NCBI RefSeq assembly: GCF_003185805.1
Contig: NZ_QHJY01000029.1
Location: 1 to 35,742, forward strand
DNA: 35,742 nt
From: Caulobacter sp. D5
Lineage (GTDB): Bacteria > Pseudomonadota > Alphaproteobacteria > Caulobacterales > Caulobacteraceae
Direction of reading: 5' to 3'
The notes beneath the pieces were generated by a model. That model did not search any database, was not told where the DNA came from, and saw nothing but the letters and a program-made list of their open reading frames with translations. Shown piece after piece: positions 1-9,300 of this stretch. The stretch's first letter is position 1; each line of letters opens with the position of its first letter. The translations under genes were made by a program, and so were the position numbers.

Positions 1-59
1 CCGACGAGCACCCCCAGCACCATCGCGCCGATGATCAGATAGGCGAAGCGTTTGTTCAT
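1..59 (-). CDS. N-terminus of a membrane transporter (partial)
   Basis: Only the first 19 codons are inside the window; the gene runs off the left edge. Translation begins MNKRFAYLIIGAMVLGVLVG, a short positively charged start followed by a hydrophobic helix. An AGAGG lies about 9 bases before the ATG and fits a ribosome-binding site. The pattern (basic start, then GAMVLGVLVG) resembles the first helix of dicarboxylate/amino acid:cation symporters (DctA/GltP family). That is inferred from very little sequence; any inner-membrane protein would fit. It is transcribed away from the HTH gene that follows, with about 140 bases between them. Confidence 0.45.
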   Translation of the reverse strand, partial: MNKRFAYLIIGAMVLGVLV

Positions 60-202
60 CGGGCGGAACCTCTGCGCATGCGGCCGGCGAGCCGCCTGTC
101 GCTCAGGCGTCCGCAAGGTGCGTGAATTTTGGGGAAAGGGCGGACGGCGGGGCCGGAAAAGGCCGGTCCCGGTCAGGAACTAGAGGCGCGAGCGCGCCGT
201 GA

Positions 203-409
203 TCAGGAGGCGGCGGCCTTTTGCAGGCGCTCGTAGCGGCTCAGGAGGCGCTCCCAGGTGACCCGCTTGATCGGCTCGCCCCGGCGCAGCTTGGTCCAGG
301 TGGTCTCGCTGATCCCGTAGACGTTGTTGAGGTGCTCGCGGGTGATGGCGGGCAGGCGGCTCTTCAATCGCTCGAAGTGTTCGGCGGGGATCTGGATCAC
401 GTCCGGCAT
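203..409 (-). CDS. Small helix-turn-helix protein (68 aa)
   Basis: I do not recognise a named family. The 68-residue product begins [20 protein letters not shown]. Its middle ([20 protein letters not shown]) reads like a helix-turn-helix: a helix, a GIS turn, then a Thr/Trp-containing recognition helix followed by a basic RRGEPIKR stretch. This suggests a small DNA-binding regulator. An upstream TTG would extend it by 37 residues, but that part is Cys/Ser-rich and unlike a protein start, so the ATG at 409 is chosen. It is divergent from the TonB receptor across a 226-base gap and could act there, though nothing in the sequence proves it. Confidence 0.7.
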   Translation of the reverse strand: MPDVIQIPAEHFERLKSRLPAITREHLNNVYGISETTWTKLRRGEPIKRVTWERLLSRYERLQKAAAS

Positions 410-635
410 AACGGTCCCGTAGCTCTGTTCAGAAGGCCGACTTAAGCGGCCCGCATCTATCAAGACGCAGTCGCACGACGTTTCCTCACGTCCGGCGACA
501 AAATATTTTCTCCTTACCAATCCGTGACTTGGCTTTACGGCAAAATGTCGTCGGGAAGATGTGGGTTCCGCAACAGGCTGCGTCTTGAAGTTCGGAAGCG
601 CGAGGGGCGCGACCGAATACGAAGGGGACTAAGCG
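410..635. promoter_or_regulatory. Divergent promoter region, HTH gene / TonB receptor
   Basis: This 226-base gap lies between two divergent genes and must carry both promoters. It holds the most AT-rich patch in this end of the window, including the 10-base palindrome AAAATATTTT at 500-509, which could be an operator or a -10 region. A good ribosome-binding site (AAGGGG, about 622-627) precedes the receptor ATG at 636. I cannot assign -35/-10 boxes with confidence. Confidence 0.35.
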
Positions 636-3600
636 ATGCGATCCAGCACCTTGCGAGCGATGATGGCCGGCGGTTGCGCCTATGGCGCCCTGATGATCGG
701 CGCGGCCGGCGCCTACGCCCAGGAGGCAGCCCCGGCGCCGGAAGAGCCCCAGGCGGTCGAGGCCGTGGTCGTCACCGGCTCGCGCATCGCCCGTCAGGAC
801 TATGTGGCCAACAGCCCGATCCAGACGGTCGGCGCCGCGGCCATCGAGGCCACCGGCCAGGTGACGGTCGAAAAGGCCCTGTCGCAGATGCCCCAGTTCA
901 CCGGCTCGTTCGGCCAGGGCAACACCGGTTCGACCAGCACCGGCCTCAACGGCGGCCAGTCCTACGCCAGCCTTCGCGGCCTGGGCGCCAAGCGCACCCT
1001 GATCCTGCTGGACGGTCGCCGCCTGCAGCCGTCCAACCCCGACGGCTCGGTCGACCTCAACATCATCCCCGAAGCCCTGATCGAGAACGTCGAAGTCATC
1101 ACCGGCGGCGCCTCGACCGCCTACGGCTCGGACGCCACGGCCGGCGTCGTCAACTTCAAGCTCAAGCGCAGCTTCGAGGGCCTGACCGCCGATGCCCAGT
1201 ACGGCATCTCGGAAAAGGGCGACGCGGAGTCGTTCCGCTTCTCGGTCACCGGCGGCTCGTCCTTCGCCGACGGCAAGGGCCGGGCGGTGCTGTCGTTCGA
1301 CTACACCAACCGCGACCGCGCCCTGCAGAGCGCCCGCGACTACTACATCTTCCGCACCTCGGCGCCGGGCCTGTCGACCATCCCGCAGGGCACGGTGCTG
1401 TTCGGCGCCAACCTGCCGACCCTGGCCTCGATCAACAGCCTGTTCCAGGGGACCTATGGGACGGCGGCTCTGACCGGCAACAGCGCCGGCCGCTACACCG
1501 GCCAGCTCGGTTTCAACACCGACCAGACCCTGTTCTCGACCTCGGGCGTGCCGGTCCTGAACTTCCGCGATCCGCAGACCGACAACGCCTACATCGTCAA
1601 CGCGAACGCCTCGGGCACCTCGCAGCAGGTCAACTTCGGCTACAACGGCAGCTCGATGCAGTCGGACCTCGACCGCTACGCCGTGTTCGCCAAGGTCGAC
1701 TACAATCTGACCGACAGCCTGCGGTTCTTCTCGCAGTTCACCTTCACCGACTACACCTCGGTGGGCGTGTCGAACCCGACCCTGGCCTCGAACGTCTACG
1801 GCCTGACCGTGCCGGTGACGAACCCGTTCATCCCCAACGACTTCAAGGCCATCCTGGCCTCGCGCCCCAGCCCCAACGCCGCCTTCACCTTCTACAAGGC
1901 CCTCGATATCCTGGGTCCGCGCGTCCAGAAGTACAGCTACGACGTCTTCCAGTTCACCAACGGCCTGTCGGGCGACACCGGCTTCCGCGACTGGACCTGG
2001 GACGGCTACGTCTCGTTCAGCCGCGCCAAGTTCGACAACGAACAGACCGGCGGGGCCAGCGCCAGCGCCATCTCGCGCCTGCTCAACAGCCCGACGGGGG
2101 GCACGGAATACTGCGCCGGCGGCTGGAACCCCTTCGGCAACCTGACCCCGTCGGGCGAGTGCGTGCGCTACATGTCGCGCCGGACGCTGAACCAGAACAG
2201 CCTTGAGCAGCGCATGGTCGAGCTGAACGTCTCGGGCACGCTGTTCGACCTGCCCGCCGGTTCGGTGAAGTTCGCCGCCGGTACCGACTATCGCTCGAAC
2301 GAATACACCTTCAAGCCCGACAGCCAGCTGAACCAGCCCGACGGCACCAGCGACATCCTGGGCTACAGCGTGCTGCGCGACGCCTCGGGCTCGGTCGACA
2401 CCTACGAGGTCTACGGCGAACTGCTGGTGCCGATCGTCAAGGATCTGCCCTTCATCCAGGAGTTCAACCTCGACCTCGGCTACCGCTATTCCGACTACAG
2501 CTCGGTGGGCGGGGTGCAGACCTACAAGGCCGACTTCGACTGGAAGATCATCGAGCCGGTGCGCCTGCGCGGCGGCTACAACCGCGCCATCCGCGCCCCC
2601 AGCGTCGGCGAATTGTACGCTCCCGTCTCGACGGGTTCGGTGGCCATCGGCACGGCCTCGTCGACCACCACCAACGGCGATCCCTGCGACGTCCGCTCGT
2701 CCTACCGCACCGGCGCCAACGCCGCGGCGGTCCGCACCCTCTGCCTGGCGCAGGGCGTGCCGACGGCGATCATCGACAGCTACCAGCTGGGCACGGCCCA
2801 GGTCTTCGCCCTGACCGGCGGCAATCCCGACCTGCAGGAAGAGACGGCCGACACCTACTCGTTCGGCGCCGTGCTGCGCTCGCCGTTCGAGGGGCCGCTG
2901 CTGAGCCGGATCACCGCCTCGATCGACTGGTACGACATCAAGGTGAAGGACGCGATCGGCAGCCTGTCGATCGTCAACGCCTTCCAGTTCTGCTTCAACT
3001 CGGGCGGCGCCAACCCGACCTATGATCCGAGCAACTACTACTGCTCGCTGCTGACCCGCAATTCGGCCAGCGGCGTGCCGACCAACCCCGTCCAGCCGCT
3101 GCTGAACCTGGGCCAGTTCCAGACCACCGGCGTCGACGTTCAGGTCGACTGGAGCTTCGACTTCGCCGACACCCTGCTGGACAAGGTGCCCGGCTCGCTG
3201 TCGGTCAACGTGGCCCTGGGCTACACCGACAAGTTCAAGATCCAGAGCCTGCCGGGGGCCGCGGTCTACGACTATGTCGGCACCATCGGCACGGGCGTCG
3301 AAAGCACCGCCGGCACGGCGCACCCGAAGTGGAAGTCGGTCACCTCGACCACCTACACCTGGGGTCCGGCGAGCGTCGGCCTGCGCTGGCGCTGGATCGA
3401 CGCCATGGACAACTCCGCCAAGGTGGTCACCCCGACCAGCACCTCGCGCGGCGTCGTCTCCTACAACGCCTTCGACTTCAACGGCCGCGTCAAGCTGCCG
3501 TGGGACACCGACCTGCGCTTTGGGGTCAACAACCTGTTCGACAAGGCCCCGCCGCAGGTGGGCGACACCGAGGGCAACTACGACGCCCAGAACTACGACG

Positions 3601-3644
3601 TGCTGGGCCGCGCCTACTACCTGGGCGTCCGCAAGCGGTTCTAG
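636..3644 (+). CDS. TonB-dependent outer-membrane receptor (1002 aa)
   Basis: Outer-membrane active-transport receptor driven by TonB-ExbBD. The N-terminus has a signal peptide (about residues 1-28, ending AGAYAQ) and then a TonB-box-like EAVVVTGSR. The plug domain follows (about 45-175), with the family hallmarks SLRGLG, TLILLDGRR and VEVITGGASTAYGSDA. The remainder is a beta-barrel ending in the C-terminal aromatic residue (LGVRKRF). The length of 1002 residues is typical of the large Caulobacter/sphingomonad receptors. There is no N-terminal signalling (STN) domain, so a surface-signalling role with the FecR-like protein downstream is not supported. The substrate cannot be told; these genomes use such receptors for iron chelates, vitamins, oligosaccharides and peptides. 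The start is supported by AAGGGG 8 bases upstream. Confidence 0.95.
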   Translation: MRSSTLRAMMAGGCAYGALMIGAAGAYAQEAAPAPEEPQAVEAVVVTGSRIARQDYVANSPIQTVGAAAIEATGQVTVEKALSQMPQFTGSFGQGNTGSTSTGLNGGQSYASLRGLGAKRTLILLDGRRLQPSNPDGSVDLNIIPEALIENVEVITGGASTAYGSDATAGVVNFKLKRSFEGLTADAQYGISEKGDAESFRFSVTGGSSFADGKGRAVLSFDYTNRDRALQSARDYYIFRTSAPGLSTIPQGTVLFGANLPTLASINSLFQGTYGTAALTGNSAGRYTGQLGFNTDQTLFSTSGVPVLNFRDPQTDNAYIVNANASGTSQQVNFGYNGSSMQSDLDRYAVFAKVDYNLTDSLRFFSQFTFTDYTSVGVSNPTLASNVYGLTVPVTNPFIPNDFKAILASRPSPNAAFTFYKALDILGPRVQKYSYDVFQFTNGLSGDTGFRDWTWDGYVSFSRAKFDNEQTGGASASAISRLLNSPTGGTEYCAGGWNPFGNLTPSGECVRYMSRRTLNQNSLEQRMVELNVSGTLFDLPAGSVKFAAGTDYRSNEYTFKPDSQLNQPDGTSDILGYSVLRDASGSVDTYEVYGELLVPIVKDLPFIQEFNLDLGYRYSDYSSVGGVQTYKADFDWKIIEPVRLRGGYNRAIRAPSVGELYAPVSTGSVAIGTASSTTTNGDPCDVRSSYRTGANAAAVRTLCLAQGVPTAIIDSYQLGTAQVFALTGGNPDLQEETADTYSFGAVLRSPFEGPLLSRITASIDWYDIKVKDAIGSLSIVNAFQFCFNSGGANPTYDPSNYYCSLLTRNSASGVPTNPVQPLLNLGQFQTTGVDVQVDWSFDFADTLLDKVPGSLSVNVALGYTDKFKIQSLPGAAVYDYVGTIGTGVESTAGTAHPKWKSVTSTTYTWGPASVGLRWRWIDAMDNSAKVVTPTSTSRGVVSYNAFDFNGRVKLPWDTDLRFGVNNLFDKAPPQVGDTEGNYDAQNYDVLGRAYYLGVRKRF

Positions 3645-3657
3645 TTTTTCAAGGATA

Positions 3658-3689
3658 CCGGGCGCGTCGGCCCCCTTTGACGCGCCCGG
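3658..3689. terminator. Stem-loop after the TonB receptor
   Basis: A perfect 11-base-pair inverted repeat (CCGGGCGCGTC / GACGCGCCCGG) with a 10-base loop starts 13 bases after the receptor stop codon. There is no T-tract on either strand, so it may be a factor-assisted terminator or a 3'-end stabiliser rather than a classic intrinsic terminator. Confidence 0.5.
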
Positions 3690-3769
3690 CCTTCGCCGCC
3701 GATCCCCCCCGGCGGCGGCGAGGAGGGGCGTCGGTCTTGGCGGGCCGGCGCCCTTTTCGCGTTCTTGAT

Positions 3770-3874
3770 CCCCCCTGGGGGAGGTGGCCCAGAGGGCCGG
3801 AGGGGGGAGCGCCGACCTGCGCCGAGCAGACCCCCTCAGTCGGCTTCGCCGACAGCTCCCCCAGAGGGGGAGCA
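3770..3874. repeat. Palindromic intergenic repeat, family B (CTCCCCC type)
   Basis: Two arms of a GC-rich palindromic element. The left arm is CCCCCTGGGGGAGGTGGCC then a GGGCCGGAGGGGG end. The right arm is CCCCCTCAGTCGGCTTCGCC, then GACAGCTCCCCCAGAGGGGG. The same architecture and core words recur at 29,714-29,847, with variants at 23,515-23,687 and 35,624-35,742. It fills the space between the convergent receptor and FecR-like genes and ends 10 bases from the latter's stop codon. Confidence 0.8.
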
Positions 3875-3884
3875 TCTTGTGGCC

Positions 3885-4160
3885 TCAGTGCGCCAGCACG
3901 CCCGCGACCGCCAGGGCCGCGACGGCGATGCCGGCTCCGCCCAGGGCCAGGACCCTCAGGTCGCGCCACACCGAAGGCTCCGGCGGATCCCAGCTGGCGA
4001 TCTCGGCCTCGACGGCCTGCACCGCCTCGACGGCGTCGCGGCGGCGGGGCTGGGCGATCCAGGCCTCGAACGCCTCGTGGTCTTCCTCGCCGGCGTCGGG
4101 CGCGCGCAGGCGCTCCAGCCAGGCGGCGGCCTCGCGCACGTCTTCTTTGGTCCGGGTCAT
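3885..4160 (-). CDS. FecR-like N-domain plus one TM helix (91 aa)
   Basis: The product resembles only the cytoplasmic N-terminal part of FecR/PupR anti-sigma regulators (DUF4880 region). AAAWLERLRAPDAGEED then AFEAWIAQPRRRDAVEAV follows that family's pattern of a Trp-Leu helix, an acidic turn and an F-x-x-W-I/L helix. Residues about 69-89 form a single membrane helix, and the protein stops two residues later. Full FecR proteins have about 320 residues with a periplasmic domain, which is absent here. No ECF sigma gene is adjacent. The ATG at 4,160 has GGAGGGA 7 bases upstream. It could be a genuine minimal anti-sigma-like membrane protein or a degraded FecR; the intact frame and good start favour a functional gene. 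Confidence 0.75.
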   Translation of the reverse strand: MTRTKEDVREAAAWLERLRAPDAGEEDHEAFEAWIAQPRRRDAVEAVQAVEAEIASWDPPEPSVWRDLRVLALGGAGIAVAALAVAGVLAH

Positions 4161-4412
4161 TTCTGCGTCCCTCCGTCCTCGGATGAAGCGGAGGCCGTTG
4201 TTCCGGCAGACTGTTACGGTCGAATGTCGCGCCGGACGTGCGGCGATATCCAGGGTTGTCCGACGGGCGCCGCGCAGGCCGGGCGCCTGCGAAATCGGCG
4301 ATGGCGGGGCCTCGAGCCCGCCCTTCGTCAAACTGCAACCTGGGCGCAATAATCGCGAAACCGAAAGTCGCCATTGCGCACGTTCAGTCGCCCCCAGCGT
4401 GAGAGCGTGGTC
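4161..4412. other. Divergent intergenic region, FecR-like / CZB genes
   Basis: This 252-base gap between two divergent genes must hold promoters for both. I see no convincing -35/-10 pair, operator palindrome or small reading frame in it. Confidence 0.3.
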
Positions 4413-4775
4413 ATGGACTTTCTCGAACAGACCCAGTTTCACAACCGCATCTGCGAGGATCTCGAAGAGGCCATGGCCGGCGGTCGCCAGGTCGACGCCG
4501 TCGCCGTCCGCGCCGAGCGCCAGTGCGCCGCGGGCCAATGGCTGCACGGCGAGGGCCACCGGCGGATGCCGGGCAGCCACCTGCACCTGCACTGCCTGGA
4601 GGCCCATCGCGAGTTCCATCGCGTCGCCGGCCAGGTCGCCGACCAGGTCAACCGCGGGGCCGTCGCCGACGCCCGCCGGTCCCTGCGCAACGGCGGCGCC
4701 CTGGCTCAGGCCAAGGCCGACCTGACCGCCGCCTTCCGCAAGATGCGCATCGCCGCCGAGACGACGGCGGGGTAG
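4413..4775 (+). CDS. Stand-alone CZB zinc-binding domain protein (120 aa)
   Basis: The whole protein is one chemoreceptor zinc-binding (CZB) domain. Its pattern is His10 in TQFHNRICEDL, Cys38 in RQCAAGQWLHGEG, and His65/His69 in CLEAHREFHRVA, matching the 3-His/1-Cys zinc site known for the family. CZB domains are usually fused to chemoreceptors or diguanylate cyclases and sense zinc or oxidants such as HOCl. Here there is no methyl-accepting, GGDEF or membrane segment, so the protein is probably soluble and cytoplasmic and would need a partner. The ATG at 4,413 is chosen because the domain begins directly after it; GTG 4,407 and TTG 4,374 are in-frame alternatives. The ribosome-binding site is weak (GAGAG). 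Confidence 0.8.
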   Translation: MDFLEQTQFHNRICEDLEEAMAGGRQVDAVAVRAERQCAAGQWLHGEGHRRMPGSHLHLHCLEAHREFHRVAGQVADQVNRGAVADARRSLRNGGALAQAKADLTAAFRKMRIAAETTAG

Positions 4776-4802
4776 GGGGCGGAAACCTCGTCACCCCATT
4801 TT

Positions 4803-4956
4803 CGTCATCCCGGCCGCAGCGCGTAGCGCGGAGAGCCGGGACCCAGGGGCCGCCGCATTGCGGTCGCCGCCGCCAACGCCTTGGACCAGCCGCCGCGCCC
4901 AGTCCCCTGGGTCCCGGGTCTGCGGCCCGCTGCGCGGTCCTCCGCCCGGGATGACG
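4803..4956. repeat. Dispersed palindromic repeat, family A (GTCATCCCGG type)
   Basis: A 154-base element bounded by inverted CGTCATCCCGG / CCCGGGATGACG ends, with inner arms CCGGGACCCAGGGG / CCCCTGGGTCCCGG. Another copy lies at 18,263-18,414 in the opposite orientation, and the two match along most of their length, including the central GCCGCCGCA-TGCG words. This copy sits between the convergent CZB and efflux lipoprotein genes. It has no credible coding potential. Confidence 0.85.
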
Positions 4957-4977
4957 AGCTTTGTTGGAGGGGAAGGA

Positions 4978-6381
4978 CTACTCCTTCACCCCCGTCCAGC
5001 CGCCGCCCAGCGCCTGCACCAGCGCCACCGCCGCCGCCTGGCGCGACACGCGGGCCGTGGCCAGTTCGCGCCGGGCCGACAGGGCCGAGGCCTGGGCGGT
5101 GACGACGTCGGTATAGGCCACCTGACCGGCGCGATACTGGTTCAGCAGCATCTGCTCGGTCTGGTCGGCGGCGGTCGAGGCCGTCTGCAGCAGGGCGTAC
5201 TGGCGTTCCAGCACCCGCACGGCCGTCAGCTGGTTCTCGACGTCCTGGAAGGCCTCCAGCGCCGTCTGGCGGTAGTCGGCGGCGGCCGCGTCGTACGAGG
5301 CGCGGGCCTGGGCCACCTGGGCCTTGCGGGCCCCGGCGTCGAACAGGGTCTGGGCCGCGGCCAGGCCCAGCGACCAGGTGTTGGTCGAGGCCGCGAACAG
5401 GTCGCCCAGCTTGGTGGCGCTGCTCGAGCCGTCGCCGGTCAGGGTGAAGGTCGGGAAGTAGGCGGCGCGGGCCACGCCGATCTCGGCGTTGGCGGCGGCC
5501 ACGCGGCGCTCGGCGGCGGCGACGTCGGGACGGCGCTCCAGCAGGGTCGAGGGCAGGCCGACGGGGATTTCCGGAACGCTGGCCGACCAGTTGGGATCGG
5601 CGGCGATGGTGAAGCTGCTGGCCGGCTCGCCGACCAGCACCGCCACGGCGTTCTCGTAGGTCGCGCGGGTCTGGGCCAGCCCCTCCAGGGTCGACTGGGC
5701 GTTGGCCAGGGTGGTCTGGGCCTGGAGCACGTCGGAACGCGGGGCGATGCCGGCGTCGTAGCGGTTCTGGGTGATCTTCAGGGACCGCTGGTAGCCCTCG
5801 ACCGTGGCCTGGACGAGGGCGATCTCGGCGTCGGTCTGGCGCAGGCCCAGATAGTTGGTGGCCAGTTCGCCCTGGGCCGACAGCTCGGCGGCCGCCAGGT
5901 CGGCGGCGCTGGCCTGGGCCGAGGCCTTGGCGTTGTTGACGGTGGCGCGGATGCGGCCCCAGACGTCCGGCTCCCAGCTGGCGCCGATCCCGGCCTGGTA
6001 GCGCTCGCCCTTGCTGGACGACGAGGCGCCGCCGCCGCCGGTCTTGGTGGCCGAGCCCGACAGGTCGATCGCCGGAAACAGCGAGGCGCGCTGCTCCTTC
6101 ACCAGGGCGCGGGCCTGGCGATAGGCGGCCTCGGCCGAGGCGATGGTCTGGTTGTTGACCTTCACGCGCTGGGCCAGGGCGTCCAGCTGCGGATCGCCCA
6201 GCAGGGTCCACCAGTCGCCGCGATCGACGTGGTCGGCCGGATCGGCGGCCTTCCAGCCGTCGAGCGCCTTCCAGGCAGCGGGCGTCGGCGAGGCGAGCTT
6301 GGGGGTCTCGTAGGCCGGCGTCGTCGAGCAGGCCGCGACGAGAGCGAGCAGCGGAAGCGAAGTCAGGATACGGGCGGTCAT
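4978..6381 (-). CDS. Efflux outer-membrane lipoprotein, OprM/NodT family
   Basis: Outer-membrane channel that completes the tripartite RND pump encoded upstream. The 467-residue product has a lipoprotein signal (LLALVAAC, Cys18 as the lipidated residue). Two repeated OEP domains follow, with typical words WWTLLGDPQLDALAQR near the start, GERYQAGIGASWEPDVWGR, and LLERRPDVAAAERRVAAANA at the start of the second half. Length and order match the NodT/OprM family. The ATG overlaps the stop of the preceding RND gene by four bases (ATGA), so translation is probably coupled. It is the last gene of the four-gene operon. Confidence 0.93.
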   Translation of the reverse strand: MTARILTSLPLLALVAACSTTPAYETPKLASPTPAAWKALDGWKAADPADHVDRGDWWTLLGDPQLDALAQRVKVNNQTIASAEAAYRQARALVKEQRASLFPAIDLSGSATKTGGGGASSSSKGERYQAGIGASWEPDVWGRIRATVNNAKASAQASAADLAAAELSAQGELATNYLGLRQTDAEIALVQATVEGYQRSLKITQNRYDAGIAPRSDVLQAQTTLANAQSTLEGLAQTRATYENAVAVLVGEPASSFTIAADPNWSASVPEIPVGLPSTLLERRPDVAAAERRVAAANAEIGVARAAYFPTFTLTGDGSSSATKLGDLFAASTNTWSLGLAAAQTLFDAGARKAQVAQARASYDAAAADYRQTALEAFQDVENQLTAVRVLERQYALLQTASTAADQTEQMLLNQYRAGQVAYTDVVTAQASALSARRELATARVSRQAAAVALVQALGGGWTGVKE

Positions 6382-9300
6382 CGGGCGGGCTCCGGCGGGG
6401 CGGGCATGTGGGTCAGGTCGCGCTCGTCCTTGCGCCGCTTGCCGCGCAGGCGGTCCATGTAGACGTAGACGACCGGGGTGGTGATGAGGGTCAGCAGCTG
6501 GCTGGCGATCAGGCCGCCGATGATGGTGATGCCCAGCGGCCGGCGCAGTTCGGCGCCTTCGCCGAAGCCGATGGCCAGGGGCAGGGCGCCCAGGGCGGCG
6601 GCCAGGGTCGTCATCAGGATCGGGCGGAAGCGCAAGAGGCTGGCCTCGCGCACCGCCTCCAGCGCCGTCAGCCCGCGGGCCCGCTGGGCCTCCAGGGCGA
6701 AGTCGATGATCAGGATGGCGTTCTTCTTGACGATCCCCAGCAGCAGGAACACCCCGATCAGCGCGATGATCGAGAACTCCATGTTGAAGATCAGCAGGGC
6801 CAGCACCGCCCCGACGCCGGCGGCGGGCAGGGTCGACAGCACCGTCACCGGGTGGACGTAGCTCTCGTAGAGGATGCCCAGCACGATGTAGATCGCCACC
6901 AGCGCCGCGGCGATCAGATAGGGCTGCTGCTTCATCTGCTCGTTGTAGCTGCGGGCGCTGCCCTGGAAGCTGCCGCGCACGCTGGTCGGCAGGCCGATGT
7001 CGGCCTCGGCCTGGGTGATGGCCGCCTGGGCCTGCGACAGCGACACCCCGTCGGGCAGGTTGAACGACACGGTGGTCGCCAGCTCGCCGTTCTGGTGGTT
7101 GACCGAGGTCGGGGTGGCGTTCTGCGAGACGCTGGCGATGGCCATCAGCGGCGTCATCGGCGTGGCCGAGGTGTTCAGCGTCGAGCCGGTCGAGGCGTCG
7201 CGCAGCGACGGATTGACCGACGCCCCGCTGGTGCTGGCCGTGGTCGTGCTGTCGCTGGTGCTGGTCGGCACATAGACGTCGTTCAGCGCCTCGGGGCCCT
7301 GGGCGAACTTCTGGTTCCACTCCAGGATCACGCCGTACTGGTTGACGTCCTCGTAGATGGTCGCGACCTGGCGCTGGCCGAAGGCGTTGTAGAGCGCGTT
7401 GTCCACGGCCTTGGGCGTGACGCCCATGCGCGAGGCGCTGTCGCGGTCGATGGTGACCAGGGTCTCGACGCCGTTCTCCGACTGGTCGCTGTCGACGTCG
7501 GTCATGACGTCGGAATGCTCCTTCATCGCCTCGGCCAGCTTCGGCGCCCATTCCTTGAGGGCGGCGCTGGAGTCGCTGGTCAGGGTGTACTGGTAGGTCG
7601 AGTTGCTCGACCGCCCGCCCATGCGCACGTCCTGCACGGGGTTGAGGAAGATCGACAGGCCGGTGACCTTCTGCAACTGCGGCCGCAGGCGGGCGATGAC
7701 GGCGCTGCCCTTTTCCTTGCGCTCCTTCATCGGCTTCAGATTGACGAACATGAAGCCGCCGCCCGAGCGGTTGCCGCCGGTGAAGCCGACCACGGTGTCG
7801 ACGGCCGGGTCCTTGCGGATGATGTCGACCACGGTCCGCAGCTTGGCCTGCATGACCTGCGAGGAGACGCTTTCGTCAGCCCGCATGCCGGCCATCAGCT
7901 GGCCGCTGTCCTGCTGGGGGAAGAAGCCCTTGGGCACGGCGATGTAGAGCCAGATGGTCATGCCGATGACCGCGATCAGGATCATCAGCACCAGCGGCTT
8001 GGCCGCCAGGGCCCAGTCCAGGCTGCGGGCGTAGAGCCGCTGGACGCGGTCGAACAGCCGCTCGAAGGCGCGGGCGATGCGGCCTTCCTGGTGGCCCTCG
8101 GGGCGGGCGCGCAGCAGGTAGGCGCACATCATCGGCGTGGTCGTCAGGCTGATGACCAGCGAGATCAGCACCGCCGCCGACAGGGTGACGGCGAACTCGC
8201 GGAACAGACGTCCCACCTGGCCGCCCATGAACAGCAGCGGGATGAACACCGCGACCAGCGAGACGCTGATCGACAGCACGGTGAAGCCCACCTCGCGCGC
8301 GCCCAGCACGGCGGCCTTGAAGCGGTCCATGCCCGCCTCGATGTGGCGCTGGGTGTTTTCCAGCACGACGATGGCGTCGTCGACCACGAAGCCGGTCGCC
8401 ACGGTGATGGCCATCAGGGACAGGTTGTTGAGCGAGAAGCCCAGCAGGTACATGACGCCGAAGGTGCCCAGCAGCGAGACGATGGTCGCCGCCGTCGGGA
8501 TGAAGGTCGCCCGGGCGCTGCGCAGGAAGGCGCTGACCACCAGCACCACCAGGATGATCGAGATCAGCAGGGTGACCTCGATCTCGTGCAGCGACGAGCG
8601 GATCGAGTTGGTGCTGTCGCTGGCCACCTGCACCTTGATGTCGCCGGGCAGCTGGGCGCGCAGTTCGGGCAGGGCGGCGCGGACGCTGTCGACGGTCTCG
8701 ATGATGTTGGCGCCCGGCTGGCGGGTGATCAGCACGATGATCGCCGGCTTGCCGTTGAACAGGCCCAGGGTCCGGGTGTTGGCGACGCTGTCCTTGACGT
8801 CGGCCACGTCCGACAGCTTGACGCCGGCGTCGCCGCGCCAGGCCACCAGCAGGCCGGCGTAGTCGGCCGCCGTGCGGCCGCTGCTCGAGGTGTAGATCTG
8901 GTAGCGCTTGCCGTCGCCTTCGAGGGCGCCCTTGGGGCGGTTGGCGTTGGCCGCCTGGATCGAGGCGCGCACGTCCTCCAGGCTCACCCCATACTTGTTG
9001 AGCAGGAACGGATTGACCGAGATCCGCACGGCTGGCAGCGAGCCGCCGCCGATCTCGACGTCGCCGACGCCCTGCACCTGGGCGACGCGCTGGGAGACGA
9101 TGTTCGACACCGCGTCGTAGATCTGGCCCGGCGTCTTGGTGTCCGAGGTCAGGGCCAGGATGATCACCGGCGAGTCCGACGGGTTCATCTTGCTGTAGGT
9201 CGGGTTGCTCTTCAGCGTCGCCGGCAGGTCGGCGCGGGTGGCGTTGATGGCCGCCTGCACCTCGCGGGCGGCGCCGTCGATCTTGCGGTTGAGGTCGAAC

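Noticed and set aside
486-3875. Minus-strand open frame of 1129 codons across the TonB receptor
   Set aside because: It is the GC-rich antisense shadow of the receptor, with Gly/Arg/Val/Ala-rich low-complexity sequence and no recognisable domain. The plus-strand protein has all TonB-receptor motifs.
3885-4160. FecR/sigma cell-surface signalling system with the adjacent TonB receptor
   Set aside because: The receptor lacks the N-terminal signalling domain, there is no ECF sigma gene, the genes converge, and a repeat separates them.
4803-4956. Coding frames through the family A repeat
   Set aside because: Frames here continue from neighbouring shadows, differ between the two repeat copies and follow the palindrome symmetry, so the element is non-coding.
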